Source: Photobacterium aphoticum (GTDB lineage Bacteria; Pseudomonadota; Gammaproteobacteria; Enterobacterales; Vibrionaceae). From it: DNA of 64,000 bases. Numbering within the stretch: position 1 is the stretch's first letter; each line of letters opens with the position of its first letter. The translations under genes were made by a program, and so were the position numbers. The notes below the pieces were generated by a model, which made no database searches, was not told where the DNA came from, and worked only from the letters and a program-made list of their open reading frames with translations. Positions 18,930 to 31,146 of the stretch are shown here, in pieces. Where the stretch lies: assembly GCF_001029435.1 (NCBI RefSeq), contig NZ_LDOV01000020.1, positions 62,001-126,000 of the forward strand, read 5' to 3'.

Positions 18930-19013
18930 TTGGAGACCGACGACGCCGTTAGCAGGTGTGATTTTCCAGCTTCATACTCGGGGGATGGTCGGTATCGTTC
19001 ATGATGTCTCCAA
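18930..19013 (-). promoter_or_regulatory. Leader hairpin enclosing the small ORF upstream of mgtE
   Basis: TTGGAGAC (19006-19013, containing the ribosome-binding site of the leader ORF) can pair with GTCTCCAA (18930-18937); the inner ACCGAC (18988-18993) can pair with GTCGGT (18936-18941). The two helices are nested, overlap by two bases, and leave the start codon in a bulge. Ribosome progress on the ORF would decide which structure, and perhaps whether the terminator at 18903-18926, forms. Confidence 0.55.
18949..19002 (-). CDS. Putative 17-residue leader peptide of mgtE
   Basis: ATG at 19000-19002 follows GGAGACATC and opens a 17-codon frame, MNDTDHPPSMKLENHTC, ending at TAA 18949-18951. 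Acidic residues followed by consecutive prolines near the N-terminus resemble the Asp/Glu-Pro pattern by which E. coli and Salmonella MgtL destabilises ribosomes when Mg2+ is low; length is also the same (17). It sits inside a hairpin, 20 bases before a terminator and about 275 bases before mgtE. Function is inferred from arrangement only; I know no published homologue of this peptide. Confidence 0.5.
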   Translation of the reverse strand: MNDTDHPPSMKLENHTC

Positions 19014-19136
19014 AGAAAATACGTCGCTTATGCGACGGCCAATATTCTACGCCCTTTCGGCAAACATGCCACCCTCAGGACAAAAAAAGCCCGACAAAAA
19101 CGTCACAAGCTGTGTCATCGCCCATCGAGCGACAGG

Positions 19137-19167
19137 CAAAAAAAATCCCCCGCCAGGCGAGGGATTT
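19137..19167 (-). terminator. Intrinsic terminator after carB
   Basis: AAATCCC-C-CGCC pairs with GGCG-A-GGGATTT (one mismatch) and is followed by a run of eight U on the minus transcript. Confidence 0.85.
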
Positions 19168-19210
19168 CATCTCACTGAGCATACGGGATGGATGACCCGT
19201 TATGCCTCAA

Positions 19211-22200
19211 TTACGCGTTGTTAATGCGTGCGTGTAGCTCTTGTACTGAGGTCACGGTGTTGCGGTCATCCGCCGTCCATGCCATACAGGTAGCGAAGGC
19301 AGCGTTTAGCGTGGTGGTGTAGTTCACCTTCTCCGCCAATGCACCACGGCGTAGCACTTTTGAGTCTTCAATCGCCTGACGGCCTTCAGCCGTGTTCACG
19401 ATGTAGGAGTACTCGTTGTTCTTGATACGGTCAAGAATGTGCGGACGCCCTTCGTGTACCTTGTTCACCAAGCGTGGGTTAATACCCGCTTCGCCCAGTA
19501 CCACTGCGGTGCCGTGTGTCGCGTCTAGCTCGTAGCCTTGTTTCACCAGCTTCGATGCCAGGTCAACCACACGCTGCTTGTCGTTACCACGTACAGACAG
19601 CAGTGCACGGCCTTTCGCCTGCTTCACTTTGCCACAACCCAGTTCCGCTTTCGCAAACGCTTCTGCAAACGTATTGCCCACACCCATTACCTCACCGGTT
19701 GAGCGCATTTCTGGGCCAAGCAATGGGTCAACACCCGGGAACTTGTTGAACGGCAGTACCACTTCTTTCACTGAGTAGTACGGTGGAATGATTTCTTTGG
19801 TGAAACCTTGTGATTCCAGCGACTGCCCTGCCATTACACGTGCTGCGATTTTCGCCAGCGGTGCACCGGTAGCTTTTGACACAAACGGTACCGTACGTGC
19901 AGCACGCGGGTTCACTTCAATCAGGTAAACATCACCGTCTTTCACCGCAAACTGGGTGTTCATTAGGCCGCGTACGCCCAATTCAAACGCCAGTTTCTCA
20001 ACCTGACGACGCATTTCATCCTGAATATCCTGGCTTAGAGTGTAAGCTGGCAGCGAACACGCTGAGTCACCAGAGTGAACACCTGCTTGCTCAATGTGCT
20101 CCATGATACCGCCAATTACCACGCGCTCGCCGTCGCAAATCGCATCAACATCGACTTCTGTCGCGTCATCCAGGAAGCGATCCAACAGAACCGGTGATTC
20201 GTTCGACACGCTCACGGCTTCGTTGAAGTAACGGCGCAGGTCAGCTTCGTCGTACACGATTTCCATTGCACGGCCACCCAGTACGTAAGACGGGCGAACC
20301 ACCAGCGGGAAACCGATTTCACGAGATTTCTCAACCGCTTGCTCCATGGTGGTAACGGTGGCGTTTTCTGGCTGTAGCAGACCTAGACGCTCAACCGCAG
20401 CCTGGAAACGCTCACGGTCTTCTGCACGGTCAATCGCATCAGGGCTGGTACCGATGATAGGCACACCTGCCGCTTCCAGCGCACGCGCCAGTTTCAGTGG
20501 AGTTTGACCACCGTACTGTACGATAACGCCTTTTGGCTTCTCAACGCGCACGATAGACAATACATCTTCCAGTGTTACCGGTTCAAAGTACAGACGGTCT
20601 GACGTGTCGTAGTCCGTTGATACGGTTTCAGGGTTACAGTTCACCATGATGGTTTCGTAACCGTCTTCACGCAACGCTAGCGACGCGTGTACACAGCAGT
20701 AGTCGAACTCAATACCCTGACCGATACGGTTCGGGCCACCGCCCAATACCATGATCTTGTCTTTGTCGGTTGGGTTTGCTTCACACTCTTCGTCGTAAGA
20801 CGAGTACATGTACGCCGTGTCAGACGAGAATTCAGCCGCACAGGTATCCACGCGCTTGTACACTGGGTGGATGTCGTACTGATCACGCAGCTTGCGAATT
20901 TCAGACTCAGCGATGCCCAGCAGTTTCGCCAGACGCGCATCGGCAAAGCCTTTACGCTTCAGCTTGCGCAGTACGTCTGCATTCAGGCCGGCAAAGCCGC
21001 CTTCTTTCACTTCGTTCTCAAGCTTCACCAACTCTTCGATTTGTACCAGGAACCAGCGGTCAACGTTGGTTAGCTTGAACACGCCGTCAACCGACATGCC
21101 CGCACGGAACGCATCCGCGATGTACCAAATACGCTCAGCACCGGCATCTTTCAGCTCATGACGGATCTTGGTCAGTGCGTCTGGCGCATCCAAATCCACC
21201 ATTTCGTCAAAGCCGGTCGCGCCTACTTCCAGGCCACGTAGCGCTTTTTGTAGTGATTCTTGTTGGTTACGACCAATCGCCATCACCTCACCCACTGACT
21301 TCATCTGCGTGGTCAAACGGTCGTTCGCACCGGCAAATTTCTCGAAGTTAAAGCGAGGGATCTTCGTAACGACGTAGTCGATGGTTGGTTCGAACGAGGC
21401 TGGGGTCGCGCCGCCAGTGATGTCGTTCATCAGCTCATCCAGGGTGAAGCCCACCGCCAGTTTCGCTGCCACTTTTGCGATAGGGAAACCGGTCGCTTTA
21501 GATGCCAATGCCGATGAACGAGATACACGTGGGTTCATCTCGATGATCACCATGCGGCCATCTTTCGGGTTGATACCGAACTGCACGTTTGAACCACCGG
21601 TTTCAACGCCGATTTCGCGTAGTACCGCCAGCGATGCATTACGCATCAACTGGTATTCTTTGTCAGTCAGCGTCTGTGCTGGCGCTACTGTGATGGAGTC
21701 ACCGGTGTGAATACCCATTGGGTCGAAGTTTTCAATCGCACACACGATGATACAGTTGTCGTTCTTATCACGAACCACTTCCATCTCGTACTCTTTCCAG
21801 CCGATCAGGGATTCATCAATAAGCAGCTCGTTGGTTGGCGACAAGTCCAGACCACGACGACAGATCTCTTCAAATTCTTCTTTGTTATACGCGATACCGC
21901 CGCCCGTACCACCCATGGTGAACGATGGACGGATGATACATGGGAAGCCGACCATATCGAGGACTTTGTAAGCTTCTTCCATGGTTTTCGCGGTATCAGC
22001 TCGTGGACACGCCAGGCCAATTGACTTCATCGCTTTATCAAAGCGAGAACGGTCTTCCGCTTTATCAATCGCATCTGCCGTTGCACCGATCATTTCCACG
22101 CCGAACTCAGCCAGTACGCCGTGCTTTTCCAGATCCAGTGCACAGTTCAGTGCCGTCTGACCACCCATGGTTGGCAGAATCGCATCTGGACGCTCTTTTT

Positions 22201-22435
22201 CGATGATCTTACGTACCACTTCCCAGTGGATCGGCTCAATGTATGTCGCATCAGCCATCTCTGGGTCAGTCATGATAGTCGCAGGGTTCGAGTTCACCAG
22301 GATAACGCGATAGCCTTCTTCGCGTAGCGCTTTACACGCCTGTGCCCCTGAATAGTCAAACTCACAAGCCTGACCGATAACGATTGGGCCAGCACCCAGG
22401 ATAAGAACACTTTTAATGTCAGTACGTTTTGGCAT
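19211..22435 (-). CDS. carB: Carbamoyl-phosphate synthase large subunit
   Basis: CarB uses ammonia from CarA, bicarbonate and two ATP to make carbamoyl phosphate for pyrimidines and arginine. The 1074-residue protein shows the internally duplicated ATP-grasp halves ([22 protein letters not shown] and [27 protein letters not shown]-type metal loops [19 protein letters not shown] and [19 protein letters not shown]), the oligomerisation domain, and a C-terminal allosteric domain (about 935-1074) that binds UMP/ornithine in E. coli. It follows carA by 16 bases. Length matches E. coli (1073). Confidence 0.98.
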   Translation of the reverse strand: MPKRTDIKSVLILGAGPIVIGQACEFDYSGAQACKALREEGYRVILVNSNPATIMTDPEMADATYIEPIHWEVVRKIIEKERPDAILPTMGGQTALNCALDLEKHGVLAEFGVEMIGATADAIDKAEDRSRFDKAMKSIGLACPRADTAKTMEEAYKVLDMVGFPCIIRPSFTMGGTGGGIAYNKEEFEEICRRGLDLSPTNELLIDESLIGWKEYEMEVVRDKNDNCIIVCAIENFDPMGIHTGDSITVAPAQTLTDKEYQLMRNASLAVLREIGVETGGSNVQFGINPKDGRMVIIEMNPRVSRSSALASKATGFPIAKVAAKLAVGFTLDELMNDITGGATPASFEPTIDYVVTKIPRFNFEKFAGANDRLTTQMKSVGEVMAIGRNQQESLQKALRGLEVGATGFDEMVDLDAPDALTKIRHELKDAGAERIWYIADAFRAGMSVDGVFKLTNVDRWFLVQIEELVKLENEVKEGGFAGLNADVLRKLKRKGFADARLAKLLGIAESEIRKLRDQYDIHPVYKRVDTCAAEFSSDTAYMYSSYDEECEANPTDKDKIMVLGGGPNRIGQGIEFDYCCVHASLALREDGYETIMVNCNPETVSTDYDTSDRLYFEPVTLEDVLSIVRVEKPKGVIVQYGGQTPLKLARALEAAGVPIIGTSPDAIDRAEDRERFQAAVERLGLLQPENATVTTMEQAVEKSREIGFPLVVRPSYVLGGRAMEIVYDEADLRRYFNEAVSVSNESPVLLDRFLDDATEVDVDAICDGERVVIGGIMEHIEQAGVHSGDSACSLPAYTLSQDIQDEMRRQVEKLAFELGVRGLMNTQFAVKDGDVYLIEVNPRAARTVPFVSKATGAPLAKIAARVMAGQSLESQGFTKEIIPPYYSVKEVVLPFNKFPGVDPLLGPEMRSTGEVMGVGNTFAEAFAKAELGCGKVKQAKGRALLSVRGNDKQRVVDLASKLVKQGYELDATHGTAVVLGEAGINPRLVNKVHEGRPHILDRIKNNEYSYIVNTAEGRQAIEDSKVLRRGALAEKVNYTTTLNAAFATCMAWTADDRNTVTSVQELHARINNA

Positions 22436-22451
22436 TGCTAATTACTCCGGC

Positions 22452-23591
22452 TTAGGCGCTGTGCTGCTTGATCAGGTCAATAAAGTGGTCAAAAAGTGGT
22501 GCCGCATCGTGCGGACCCGGGCTTGCCTCAGGGTGGCCCTGGAAGCTGAATGCTGGCTTGTCGGTACGGTGAATACCTTGTAGGGAACCATCAAACAGTG
22601 ACTTGTGCGTCGCGCGCAGGTTGTCAGGCAGGGTTGCTTCATCCGCAGCAAAGCCGTGGTTTTGGCTGGTGATCATCACCACATTGCGGTCCAAATCTTT
22701 AACCGGGTGGTTAGCACCGTGGTGACCGAACTTCATCTTCACCGTTTGTGCACCACTGGCCAGTGCCAGGATCTGGTGGCCCAGACAGATACCAAAAATT
22801 GGCAGACCTTTTTCCAGGAACACTTTGGTCGCTTCAATCGCGTAAGTACAAGGCGCTGGGTCACCCGGGCCGTTCGACAGGAACACACCGTTCGGGTTAA
22901 GTGCCAGTACCTCTTCTGCTGAGGTTTGTGCCGGTACGACAGTCAGGCGACAGCCACGGTCAACCAGCATGCGCAGGATGTTACGCTTTGCACCGAAGTC
23001 ATACGCGACAACGTGGTATGGCAATTCGCTGTCATCTTTCGCTTCTGGCAATCCACCTTCCAGCGTCCAAGAGCCTTGTTTCCACGTGTAGGTCTCTGCC
23101 GTGGTCACTTCTTTGGCCAAGTCCATACCTTTCAGACCAGGGAATGCTTGCGCTTGTGCCAGTGCCCAGGCTTCATCCAGGTTGTTACCTGCGATGATGC
23201 AGCCATTCTGTGCACCTTTTTCACGCAATAGACGAGTCAGTTTACGGGTATCAATATCAGCGATGCCGACAATGTTTTGGGACTTGAGGTAATCAGAAAG
23301 GGTTTGTTGATTACGGAAATTAGAAGCGATGAGGGGAAGATCGCGAATCACCAGGCCTTGCGCATGGATTGAGGAGGATTCTTCATCTTCGGCATTGGTG
23401 CCGGTGTTGCCAATATGAGGATAAGTTAGTGTCACAATCTGTTGAGAATAAGAAGGGTCAGTGAGAATTTCCTGATACCCCGTCATCGAGGTATTAAAAA
23501 CAACTTCACCAACGGCCGAACCATCTGCCCCAATGGACACGCCGTGGAACACTGTTCCATCTTCCAGGACTAACAGCGCTGATTTGCTCAA
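22452..23591 (-). CDS. carA: Carbamoyl-phosphate synthase small (glutaminase) subunit
   Basis: CarA hydrolyses glutamine and passes ammonia to CarB. The product has the N-terminal domain ([36 protein letters not shown]) and the class I amidotransferase domain with the nucleophile in [15 protein letters not shown] and the His/Glu in [12 protein letters not shown] place the start at TTG 23589-23591 because GGAGG lies five bases upstream and the protein (379 residues) then matches the family; the open frame 18 codons further upstream has a hydrophobic, non-homologous extension. A sigma-70 promoter is at 23701-23729. Confidence 0.96.
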   Translation of the reverse strand: MSKSALLVLEDGTVFHGVSIGADGSAVGEVVFNTSMTGYQEILTDPSYSQQIVTLTYPHIGNTGTNAEDEESSSIHAQGLVIRDLPLIASNFRNQQTLSDYLKSQNIVGIADIDTRKLTRLLREKGAQNGCIIAGNNLDEAWALAQAQAFPGLKGMDLAKEVTTAETYTWKQGSWTLEGGLPEAKDDSELPYHVVAYDFGAKRNILRMLVDRGCRLTVVPAQTSAEEVLALNPNGVFLSNGPGDPAPCTYAIEATKVFLEKGLPIFGICLGHQILALASGAQTVKMKFGHHGANHPVKDLDRNVVMITSQNHGFAADEATLPDNLRATHKSLFDGSLQGIHRTDKPAFSFQGHPEASPGPHDAAPLFDHFIDLIKQHSA

Positions 23592-23700
23592 GACAACCTC
23601 CAAAAATAATAAAAATGCAACAGAAATAGATAAACTTGCAACCATCCATTCAATACTACGTCAAGCGTCACATCAAGGGGATTTTTGACAAATTGCGCGT

Positions 23701-23729
23701 ATTCTAGAGGTGACCGTTTGCGCTGTCAA
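23701..23729 (-). promoter_or_regulatory. Sigma-70 promoter of carAB with PurR-like half site
   Basis: Minus strand TTGACA (23724-23729), 17-base spacer, TAGAAT (23701-23706); transcription would start about 100 bases before carA. The spacer includes GCGCAAACGG, which fits the left half of the PurR operator consensus (ACGCAAACG...), and a further CGTTTGCGCAAA lies at about 23850. PurR represses carAB P1 in E. coli; here this is a suggestion. Confidence 0.7.
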
Positions 23730-24076
23730 CAAGACCACTAAAAATAAATTTATTTATAGTCACTTCAAAACAAAACCCGCACCAACAAGGGAAAAAGAAA
23801 AGAAAACCCACATGAAAACTGCCGCTTTTTTCATCATTTGATATTTTATCGTTTGCGCAAATCACACATCCATGAAAAACAAAAAAATCGATTTATAAAA
23901 TCAAAAAACACCAAGTTTTCATGTGAAAACAAACAACAGGATACACAGGAAGGCAAAAAGACTCAAAAGAAGCCATCTTTTTAGTGAATTTCAAAATATG
24001 CTAAGCGTGAAAAACCCTCCTGTGACACAGGCCGAATATTCATTTTTTATTCATGGGTATTTTTGAGGGGAATAGT

Positions 24077-24110
24077 GATACCTCTGGCAAATTATGTAAC
24101 CAGAGGTATC
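24077..24110. other. Perfect 11-bp inverted repeat between dapB and carA
   Basis: GATACCTCTGG (24077-24087) and its complement (24100-24110) around a 12-base loop. No U-run follows on either strand, so this is not a standard terminator. It could end the dapB message by processing or be an operator. Confidence 0.5.
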
Positions 24111-24125
24111 AGAGAAGCAGTGGGC

Positions 24126-24144
24126 CTGTGTGAATATCACACAG
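24126..24144. other. Palindrome CTGTGTGA-ATA-TCACACAG next to the dapB stop
   Basis: Perfect 8-bp arms around three bases. It resembles a CRP site (TGTGA..TCACA), but the spacing is three instead of six, so a CRP role is unlikely. As RNA it would form a tight hairpin just after the dapB stop. Confidence 0.5.
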
Positions 24145-24152
24145 TAAGGTGG

Positions 24153-26055
<1,903 letters not shown>

Positions 26056-26058
26056 GAC

Positions 26059-26502
26059 TTACAGCTCTTCATTTTCAATCGCGACAACTTCTACGTCGAA
26101 CGTTACGCGCTGCCCTGCAAGAGGGTGATTAAAATCGACAGTCACCGAATCCCCCGTGACATCGGTGATGATCCCCGGCACGTCTTGCCCATCGGGACCG
26201 GCGAACGCAATGATATTGCCGACTTCGGCAGGCGCATCGGCACCAAACTTGGCCCTGTCCACGTGGTGGATGTTGTCTGGGTTAGGTAGACCAAAGGCAT
26301 CTTCCGGCGCCAGTTCAAACTGACTTTTCTGTCCGGTTGTCAGCCCCAGCAGACACTTTTCAAAGTTTGGCGTCAAACTGCCATCGCCCATGCGAAATTT
26401 TGCCGGCCGCCCCATCGCTTGTGTGGAATCAGCCACCGACCCATCGGCCAGCTTAATGGCAAAATGCATAAGTACTTCACTGCGTTCTGTAATCACTGAC
26501 AT
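26059..26502 (-). CDS. fkpB: FKBP-type peptidyl-prolyl isomerase SlpA
   Basis: SlpA/FkpB is a cytosolic SlyD-related prolyl isomerase and chaperone. The 147-residue product starts SVITERSEVLMHFAIKLADG and shows FEKCLLGLTTGQKSQFELAPEDAFG with the IF (insert-in-flap) domain in the middle (VDRAKFGADAPAEVGNI), and VDFNHPLAGQRVTFDVEVV. Unlike SlyD it has no His-rich tail. It is co-transcribed with ispH; a terminator separates it from lspA. Confidence 0.95.
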   Translation of the reverse strand: MSVITERSEVLMHFAIKLADGSVADSTQAMGRPAKFRMGDGSLTPNFEKCLLGLTTGQKSQFELAPEDAFGLPNPDNIHHVDRAKFGADAPAEVGNIIAFAGPDGQDVPGIITDVTGDSVTVDFNHPLAGQRVTFDVEVVAIENEEL

Positions 26503-26587
26503 GTAGGGTCCTTTCTCGTAGTAATTGTCATCGCTCTATCTCCACAGCCTCTCCAGACCGCAGGAATAGATTTTTATTACGTCCATT

Positions 26588-26625
26588 TAACAACAAAGCG
26601 CCGCCCGTATCAACGGACGGCGCTT
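26588..26625 (-). terminator. Intrinsic terminator after lspA
   Basis: AAGCGCCG (26596 onward) pairs with CGGCGCTT (26618-26625) through an internally extended stem with one mismatch, followed by U-rich TTTGTTGTT on the minus transcript. Confidence 0.8.
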
Positions 26626-26646
26626 AGGGTTATCTCGCCATGAGGA

Positions 26647-27177
26647 TCAGTGGTTCACGGTCTGTTTTTTTCGGTCAGACAAGAAGCCTTCCAAAATGAT
26701 CAGCGCAGCACCAATACAGATTGCCGTGTCGGCAATGTTGAACGCTGGCCAGTGGTAATCCCCGACATAGAAGTCCAGGAAGTCCACCACAAACCCGTGA
26801 TACATACGGTCAAACAAGTTGCCCAATGCACCACCAATAATCAACGCATAAGAGACATTGGCCAGTTTGTGTGACGCTGGCAGTTTACGCATCCAGTACG
26901 TCAACATGCCACACACACCCAAGGCTATCGCCGTAAACAACCAACGCTGCCAGCCACCCGCATCACTCAAAAAGCTAAATGCCGCACCGTAGTTGTGCAC
27001 ATACAGCAAGTTGAAGAACGGCAACAGTTCAATACGGTTGGGCCAACCGTAATCCATGTTGTGCATGACAAGAAACTTACTGGCGATATCAACGATGAAC
27101 ACCAGAGCGGCCAGCCACAGCCAGCGCACTCCAGATTGTTTCACCGGTATCCCGTTTTCAGGCGATAACTTGGTCAT
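26647..27177 (-). CDS. lspA: Lipoprotein signal peptidase (signal peptidase II)
   Basis: LspA is the inner-membrane aspartyl protease that cleaves prolipoprotein signal peptides after Lgt has acted. The 176-residue protein has four membrane helices and the two catalytic aspartates in [13 protein letters not shown] and NIADTAI, plus the conserved NYGAAFSFL near the periplasmic side. Its ATG overlaps the ileS stop by one base (TAATG), so it is translationally coupled to ileS, as in enterics. Confidence 0.97.
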   Translation of the reverse strand: MTKLSPENGIPVKQSGVRWLWLAALVFIVDIASKFLVMHNMDYGWPNRIELLPFFNLLYVHNYGAAFSFLSDAGGWQRWLFTAIALGVCGMLTYWMRKLPASHKLANVSYALIIGGALGNLFDRMYHGFVVDFLDFYVGDYHWPAFNIADTAICIGAALIILEGFLSDRKKQTVNH

Positions 27178-30008
27178 TAGGCAAACTTACGCTCTTCGCC
27201 GTCGCCTTCTACGTTGCTCACGCAGCGGCCACACACTTCTTCGTGACCTGCAATCGTGCCAACATCGGCCACGTGGTGCCAACAACGGTCACACTTCGCT
27301 GCTTCAGAGGCTTTCACTGTTACAAACAGACCTTCAACCTCAGTCGCTTGCGCGCCTTCTGGCTGGCTGTCTACCGCAACAACGTCAGCTTTAGACGTTA
27401 GCAGAACGAAACGCAGTTCGTCTTCTAGCAGGCTTAGCTTCTCAGCCAGTGCAGGCGTTGCAGATAGGGTCACTTCTGCCTGTAGCGCACCACCGATCAC
27501 TTTCTCGTTACGTGCCGCTTCTAGCAGTTTGTTCACACCGCCACGCACCTTCTGGATTTCAGCCCAGAATTCGTTGTTCAGTGCTTCGTCATCAGACAGA
27601 CCGAACAGACCTTCATACCACTCGCCAGTGAACACGAACTTGTCGCGCTGACCCGGCATTTCCTGCCAGATTTCATCAGCAGTGAACGACATGATAGGTG
27701 CCATCCAACGAACCAGTGCTTCTACGATGTAGTATAGCGCTGTCTGACAGCTACGCTGCGCGTGGCCACCACGTTTCGCGGTGTACTGACGGTCTTTGAT
27801 AACGTCCAGGTAGAAAGAACCCATTTCTACAGAACAGAACTGCATCAAACGCTGCGTTACTGTGTGTAGGTTGTAGTCTTCGTACGCTGCTACGATCGCG
27901 TCTTGTGCCGCTTTCGCCTGGCCAACGGCCCAGCGATCCAGTGCCACCATTTCTTCTACTGGCACGATATCGGTTTCAGGGTTGAAGCCGTTTAGGTTTG
28001 CCAGCAAGAAACGTGCAGTGTTACGGATACGACGGTACGCATCGGCGCTGCGGTTTAGGATCTGATCAGAAACAGCCACTTCACCGGTAGAGTCCGTTGA
28101 TGCTACCCACAGACGCAGGATGTCAGCACCCAGCTTGTTGGTCACATCTTTTGGTGCCACAACGTTACCGATAGACTTCGACATCTTACGGCCTTGACCG
28201 TCTACCACGAAACCGTGAGTCAGAACTTGCTTGTACGGTGCCACACCTTTCATCGCAACCGATGAAATCAGTGATGACTGGAACCAACCACGGTGCTGGT
28301 CAGAACCTTCTAGGTACAGATCCGCGCTCGCGCCATTGAACTCTTCACGGCTGTCGACCACAGAGAAGTGTGTCACACCAGAGTCGAACCATACGTCTAG
28401 AGTGTCTAGCACTTTCTCGTAGTTTGCTGCATCGGCTTCGCCCATTAGCTCAGCAGGGTCTAGATCCCACCATGCCTGAATGCCTTTTTGCTCAACCAGT
28501 TTCGCGACTTTTTCAATCAGCTCTGGTGAGTTAGGGTGCAGCTCTTGTGTTTCTTTATGAACGAACAGTGCGATTGGCACGCCCCACGTACGCTGACGTG
28601 AGATACACCATTCTGGACGGCCTTCAACCATGCTCTCAATGCGGCTTTGACCCCATTCAGGCATCCACTGTACGCCTTTGATTTCTTCTAGTGCTTTCGC
28701 GCGCAGACCCGCCTGATCCATCGATACGAACCACTGTGGGGTCGCACGGAAGATGATTGGCGTTTTGTGACGCCAGCAATGTGGGTAGCTGTGCTCGTAA
28801 GCGTGGTGGTGTAACAATGCGCCATGTTCTTTTAGCGTTTCAACCACAGCGTCGTTCGCTTTGAACACGTGCTGACCCGCAAACAATGGCGTATCAGACA
28901 GGTAAACACCGTTTGAACCCACTGGGTTCGCCACTTCTAGGTTGTACTTTTGACCTACTGCGAAGTCTTCCTGACCGTGGCCAGGTGCTGTGTGTACCAC
29001 ACCCGTACCAGAATCAGTCGTTACGTGATCGCCAAGGATCGCAGGTACAGTGAAGTCGTAGAACGGATGCTGGAACTGCTGCAGTTCAAGATCGGCACCT
29101 TTCGCAAAACCTAGGTTGTGGAAGTGCTCGATACCGGCACGGTCCATCACGTCTTTCGCTAGCTCAGACGCTACGATGATACGCTCAGGCTTATCGCCTT
29201 CAACTTGGATCAGTACGTATTCCAGATCGTCACGCAGACATACCGCACGGTTTGCAGGCAATGTCCAAGGTGTAGTCGTCCAGATAACGATAGACACGTC
29301 ACCGTGACCTTCGTGGCCTTCTGCTAGCGCAAATTTTGCCAGCAGTGCCGCTTCGTCAGCGGTTTTAAAGCGTACGTCGATAGACGGAGATACTTTGTCT
29401 TTGTATTCCACTTCCGCTTCAGCCAGTGCAGAACCACAATCTGTACACCAGTGAACAGGCTTGAAGCCTTTTAGTAGGTGACCTTGATCGGCAATTTTGC
29501 CCAGCGCACGAATGATGTTCGCTTCAGTATCAAAGTCCATAGTGCGGTATGGCTTGTCCCACTCACCCAGTACACCCAGGCGAATGAAGCTTTCTTTCTG
29601 ACCTTCTACCTGACCGGCAGCGTATTCACGGCATTTCTCGCGGAATTCAGCCGCCGTCACTTTCTGGCCTGGTTTGCCCACTTTCTTTTCTACCATCAGT
29701 TCGATTGGCAGACCGTGGCAGTCCCAGCCTGGTACATACGGTGCATCAAAGCCTGACAGAGTCTTTGACTTAATAATAATGTCTTTAAGAATCTTGTTTA
29801 GCGCGTGACCAATATGAATATCACCGTTGGCGTATGGAGGGCCATCGTGTAGTACGAAGGATTTCTTACCCTTCTTAGCTTTACGAATTTCACCGTAAAG
29901 ATCTTCATCGTACCAACGCTTAAGCATTGCAGGCTCACGCTGAGCTAGGTTGCCTCGCATCGGAAACCCTGTTTCAGGCAGGTTCAGGGTATCTTTATAG
30001 TCACTCAT
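27177..30008 (-). CDS. ileS: Isoleucine--tRNA ligase
   Basis: A class I aminoacyl-tRNA synthetase of 943 residues. HIGH motif at 65-68 in [15 protein letters not shown] in [12 protein letters not shown], the large CP1 editing domain ([25 protein letters not shown]), and a C-terminal zinc site with CDRCWHH and CGRCVSNV are all present, which is the bacterial IleS1 type sensitive to mupirocin. The start overlaps the ribF stop by four bases; lspA overlaps the stop. Confidence 0.98.
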   Translation of the reverse strand: MSDYKDTLNLPETGFPMRGNLAQREPAMLKRWYDEDLYGEIRKAKKGKKSFVLHDGPPYANGDIHIGHALNKILKDIIIKSKTLSGFDAPYVPGWDCHGLPIELMVEKKVGKPGQKVTAAEFREKCREYAAGQVEGQKESFIRLGVLGEWDKPYRTMDFDTEANIIRALGKIADQGHLLKGFKPVHWCTDCGSALAEAEVEYKDKVSPSIDVRFKTADEAALLAKFALAEGHEGHGDVSIVIWTTTPWTLPANRAVCLRDDLEYVLIQVEGDKPERIIVASELAKDVMDRAGIEHFHNLGFAKGADLELQQFQHPFYDFTVPAILGDHVTTDSGTGVVHTAPGHGQEDFAVGQKYNLEVANPVGSNGVYLSDTPLFAGQHVFKANDAVVETLKEHGALLHHHAYEHSYPHCWRHKTPIIFRATPQWFVSMDQAGLRAKALEEIKGVQWMPEWGQSRIESMVEGRPEWCISRQRTWGVPIALFVHKETQELHPNSPELIEKVAKLVEQKGIQAWWDLDPAELMGEADAANYEKVLDTLDVWFDSGVTHFSVVDSREEFNGASADLYLEGSDQHRGWFQSSLISSVAMKGVAPYKQVLTHGFVVDGQGRKMSKSIGNVVAPKDVTNKLGADILRLWVASTDSTGEVAVSDQILNRSADAYRRIRNTARFLLANLNGFNPETDIVPVEEMVALDRWAVGQAKAAQDAIVAAYEDYNLHTVTQRLMQFCSVEMGSFYLDVIKDRQYTAKRGGHAQRSCQTALYYIVEALVRWMAPIMSFTADEIWQEMPGQRDKFVFTGEWYEGLFGLSDDEALNNEFWAEIQKVRGGVNKLLEAARNEKVIGGALQAEVTLSATPALAEKLSLLEDELRFVLLTSKADVVAVDSQPEGAQATEVEGLFVTVKASEAAKCDRCWHHVADVGTIAGHEEVCGRCVSNVEGDGEERKFA

Positions 30009-30976
30009 TGATTCTCGATTCCGTTACTTGGGCGAAGTTGGACATTATTACGCTCAGCCAGCCACACCCGTGCTGACTGGGCATCACGTTCGATTTGTGC
30101 TTGTAGTGCACTAAATGATTCAAACTTTATTTCGTCGCGCAACTTATGGCGAAGCACGACTTCAATCTGCGCTCCGTAAAGATCAGATTGGAAATCAAAC
30201 AGGTGTACCTCCAACTGGCGGCGGACACCGTTGACGGTTGGTCGACGACCAACATTGGCGACACCCGGCAGAGGGGTCGCAGCCACGCCATAGACGTCAA
30301 CAGCATAGACGCCGGACACCGGAGAAACCCGGCGCTTGAGCGGAACGTTTGCGGTCGGAAAGCCGATCGTTCGCCCAAGTTTCCGCCCATGAGAGACGCG
30401 CCCACTGATCGCAAATGGACGCCCTAGCATGGACTCAGCCAGTGCCAATTCGTCGTTGGCTAAAGCCTGACGGATAGCGGTACTGCTGACACGCTGCTGT
30501 GACACACAAAAACTTTGTGTACTGACGACCGTAAAGCCGTGGCGTTTACCGGCCGCTTCTAGCATGGCGAAATCCCCTTTGCGGCCTTGGCCGAAGCGGA
30601 AATCATCACCAACTACCAGAAACTTAACACCCAATTGCTCAACCAACAAGCGACGAACAAAATCTTCTGGCGTTTGGCGAGCAAAATGGTGATTAAAATT
30701 CACACACAGAAAACGATCGAGTCCGATCTGCTTAAGTTGCAAATATTTGTCACGAAAGCGGGTTAACCGTGCGGGGGCGTTATCACCTGCGAACAGCTCC
30801 TGAGGCTGGGGCTCAAAGCTCATGACTGTCGCCGGACAGCCCATTGCTTCCGCCTTCGCCATCACCTGACGTAAAACCGCCTGGTGGCCTAGGTGAACAC
30901 CATCAAAATTACCAATGGTCAGCACGCAACCGCGATGCTGAGGTTGGATATTATGTATTCCTCGGATCAATTCCAT
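30005..30976 (-). CDS. ribF: Bifunctional riboflavin kinase/FAD synthetase
   Basis: RibF phosphorylates riboflavin to FMN and adenylates it to FAD. The 323-residue product has the N-terminal adenylyltransferase domain ([16 protein letters not shown], a HxGH-type motif; [26 protein letters not shown]) and the C-terminal kinase domain ([28 protein letters not shown]). It heads the ribF-ileS-lspA unit, with murJ about 170 bases upstream on the same strand. Confidence 0.97.
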   Translation of the reverse strand: MELIRGIHNIQPQHRGCVLTIGNFDGVHLGHQAVLRQVMAKAEAMGCPATVMSFEPQPQELFAGDNAPARLTRFRDKYLQLKQIGLDRFLCVNFNHHFARQTPEDFVRRLLVEQLGVKFLVVGDDFRFGQGRKGDFAMLEAAGKRHGFTVVSTQSFCVSQQRVSSTAIRQALANDELALAESMLGRPFAISGRVSHGRKLGRTIGFPTANVPLKRRVSPVSGVYAVDVYGVAATPLPGVANVGRRPTVNGVRRQLEVHLFDFQSDLYGAQIEVVLRHKLRDEIKFESFSALQAQIERDAQSARVWLAERNNVQLRPSNGIENQ

Positions 30977-31146
30977 GCGTCATGTACATTATCGCAGAGT
31001 GAAAAACTGACGGATTATATACTACTCTCAACCCATCATACCAATCTGAATCACCTCACAGCGGCTTTGCTGGCTTTTTCTTAGGCAGGCTTTAACGCCA
31101 AATCCCCGAAAAAACCCGCCCGCCGCCGTGACGTGTTCACGACAAA

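Noticed and set aside
18674..18948. M-box or ykoY-type riboswitch ahead of mgtE
   Set aside because: The conserved core sequences of these riboswitches are not present; the leader-peptide arrangement explains the region better.
24126..24144. CRP site near the dapB stop
   Set aside because: The TGTGA and TCACA halves are only three bases apart instead of six.
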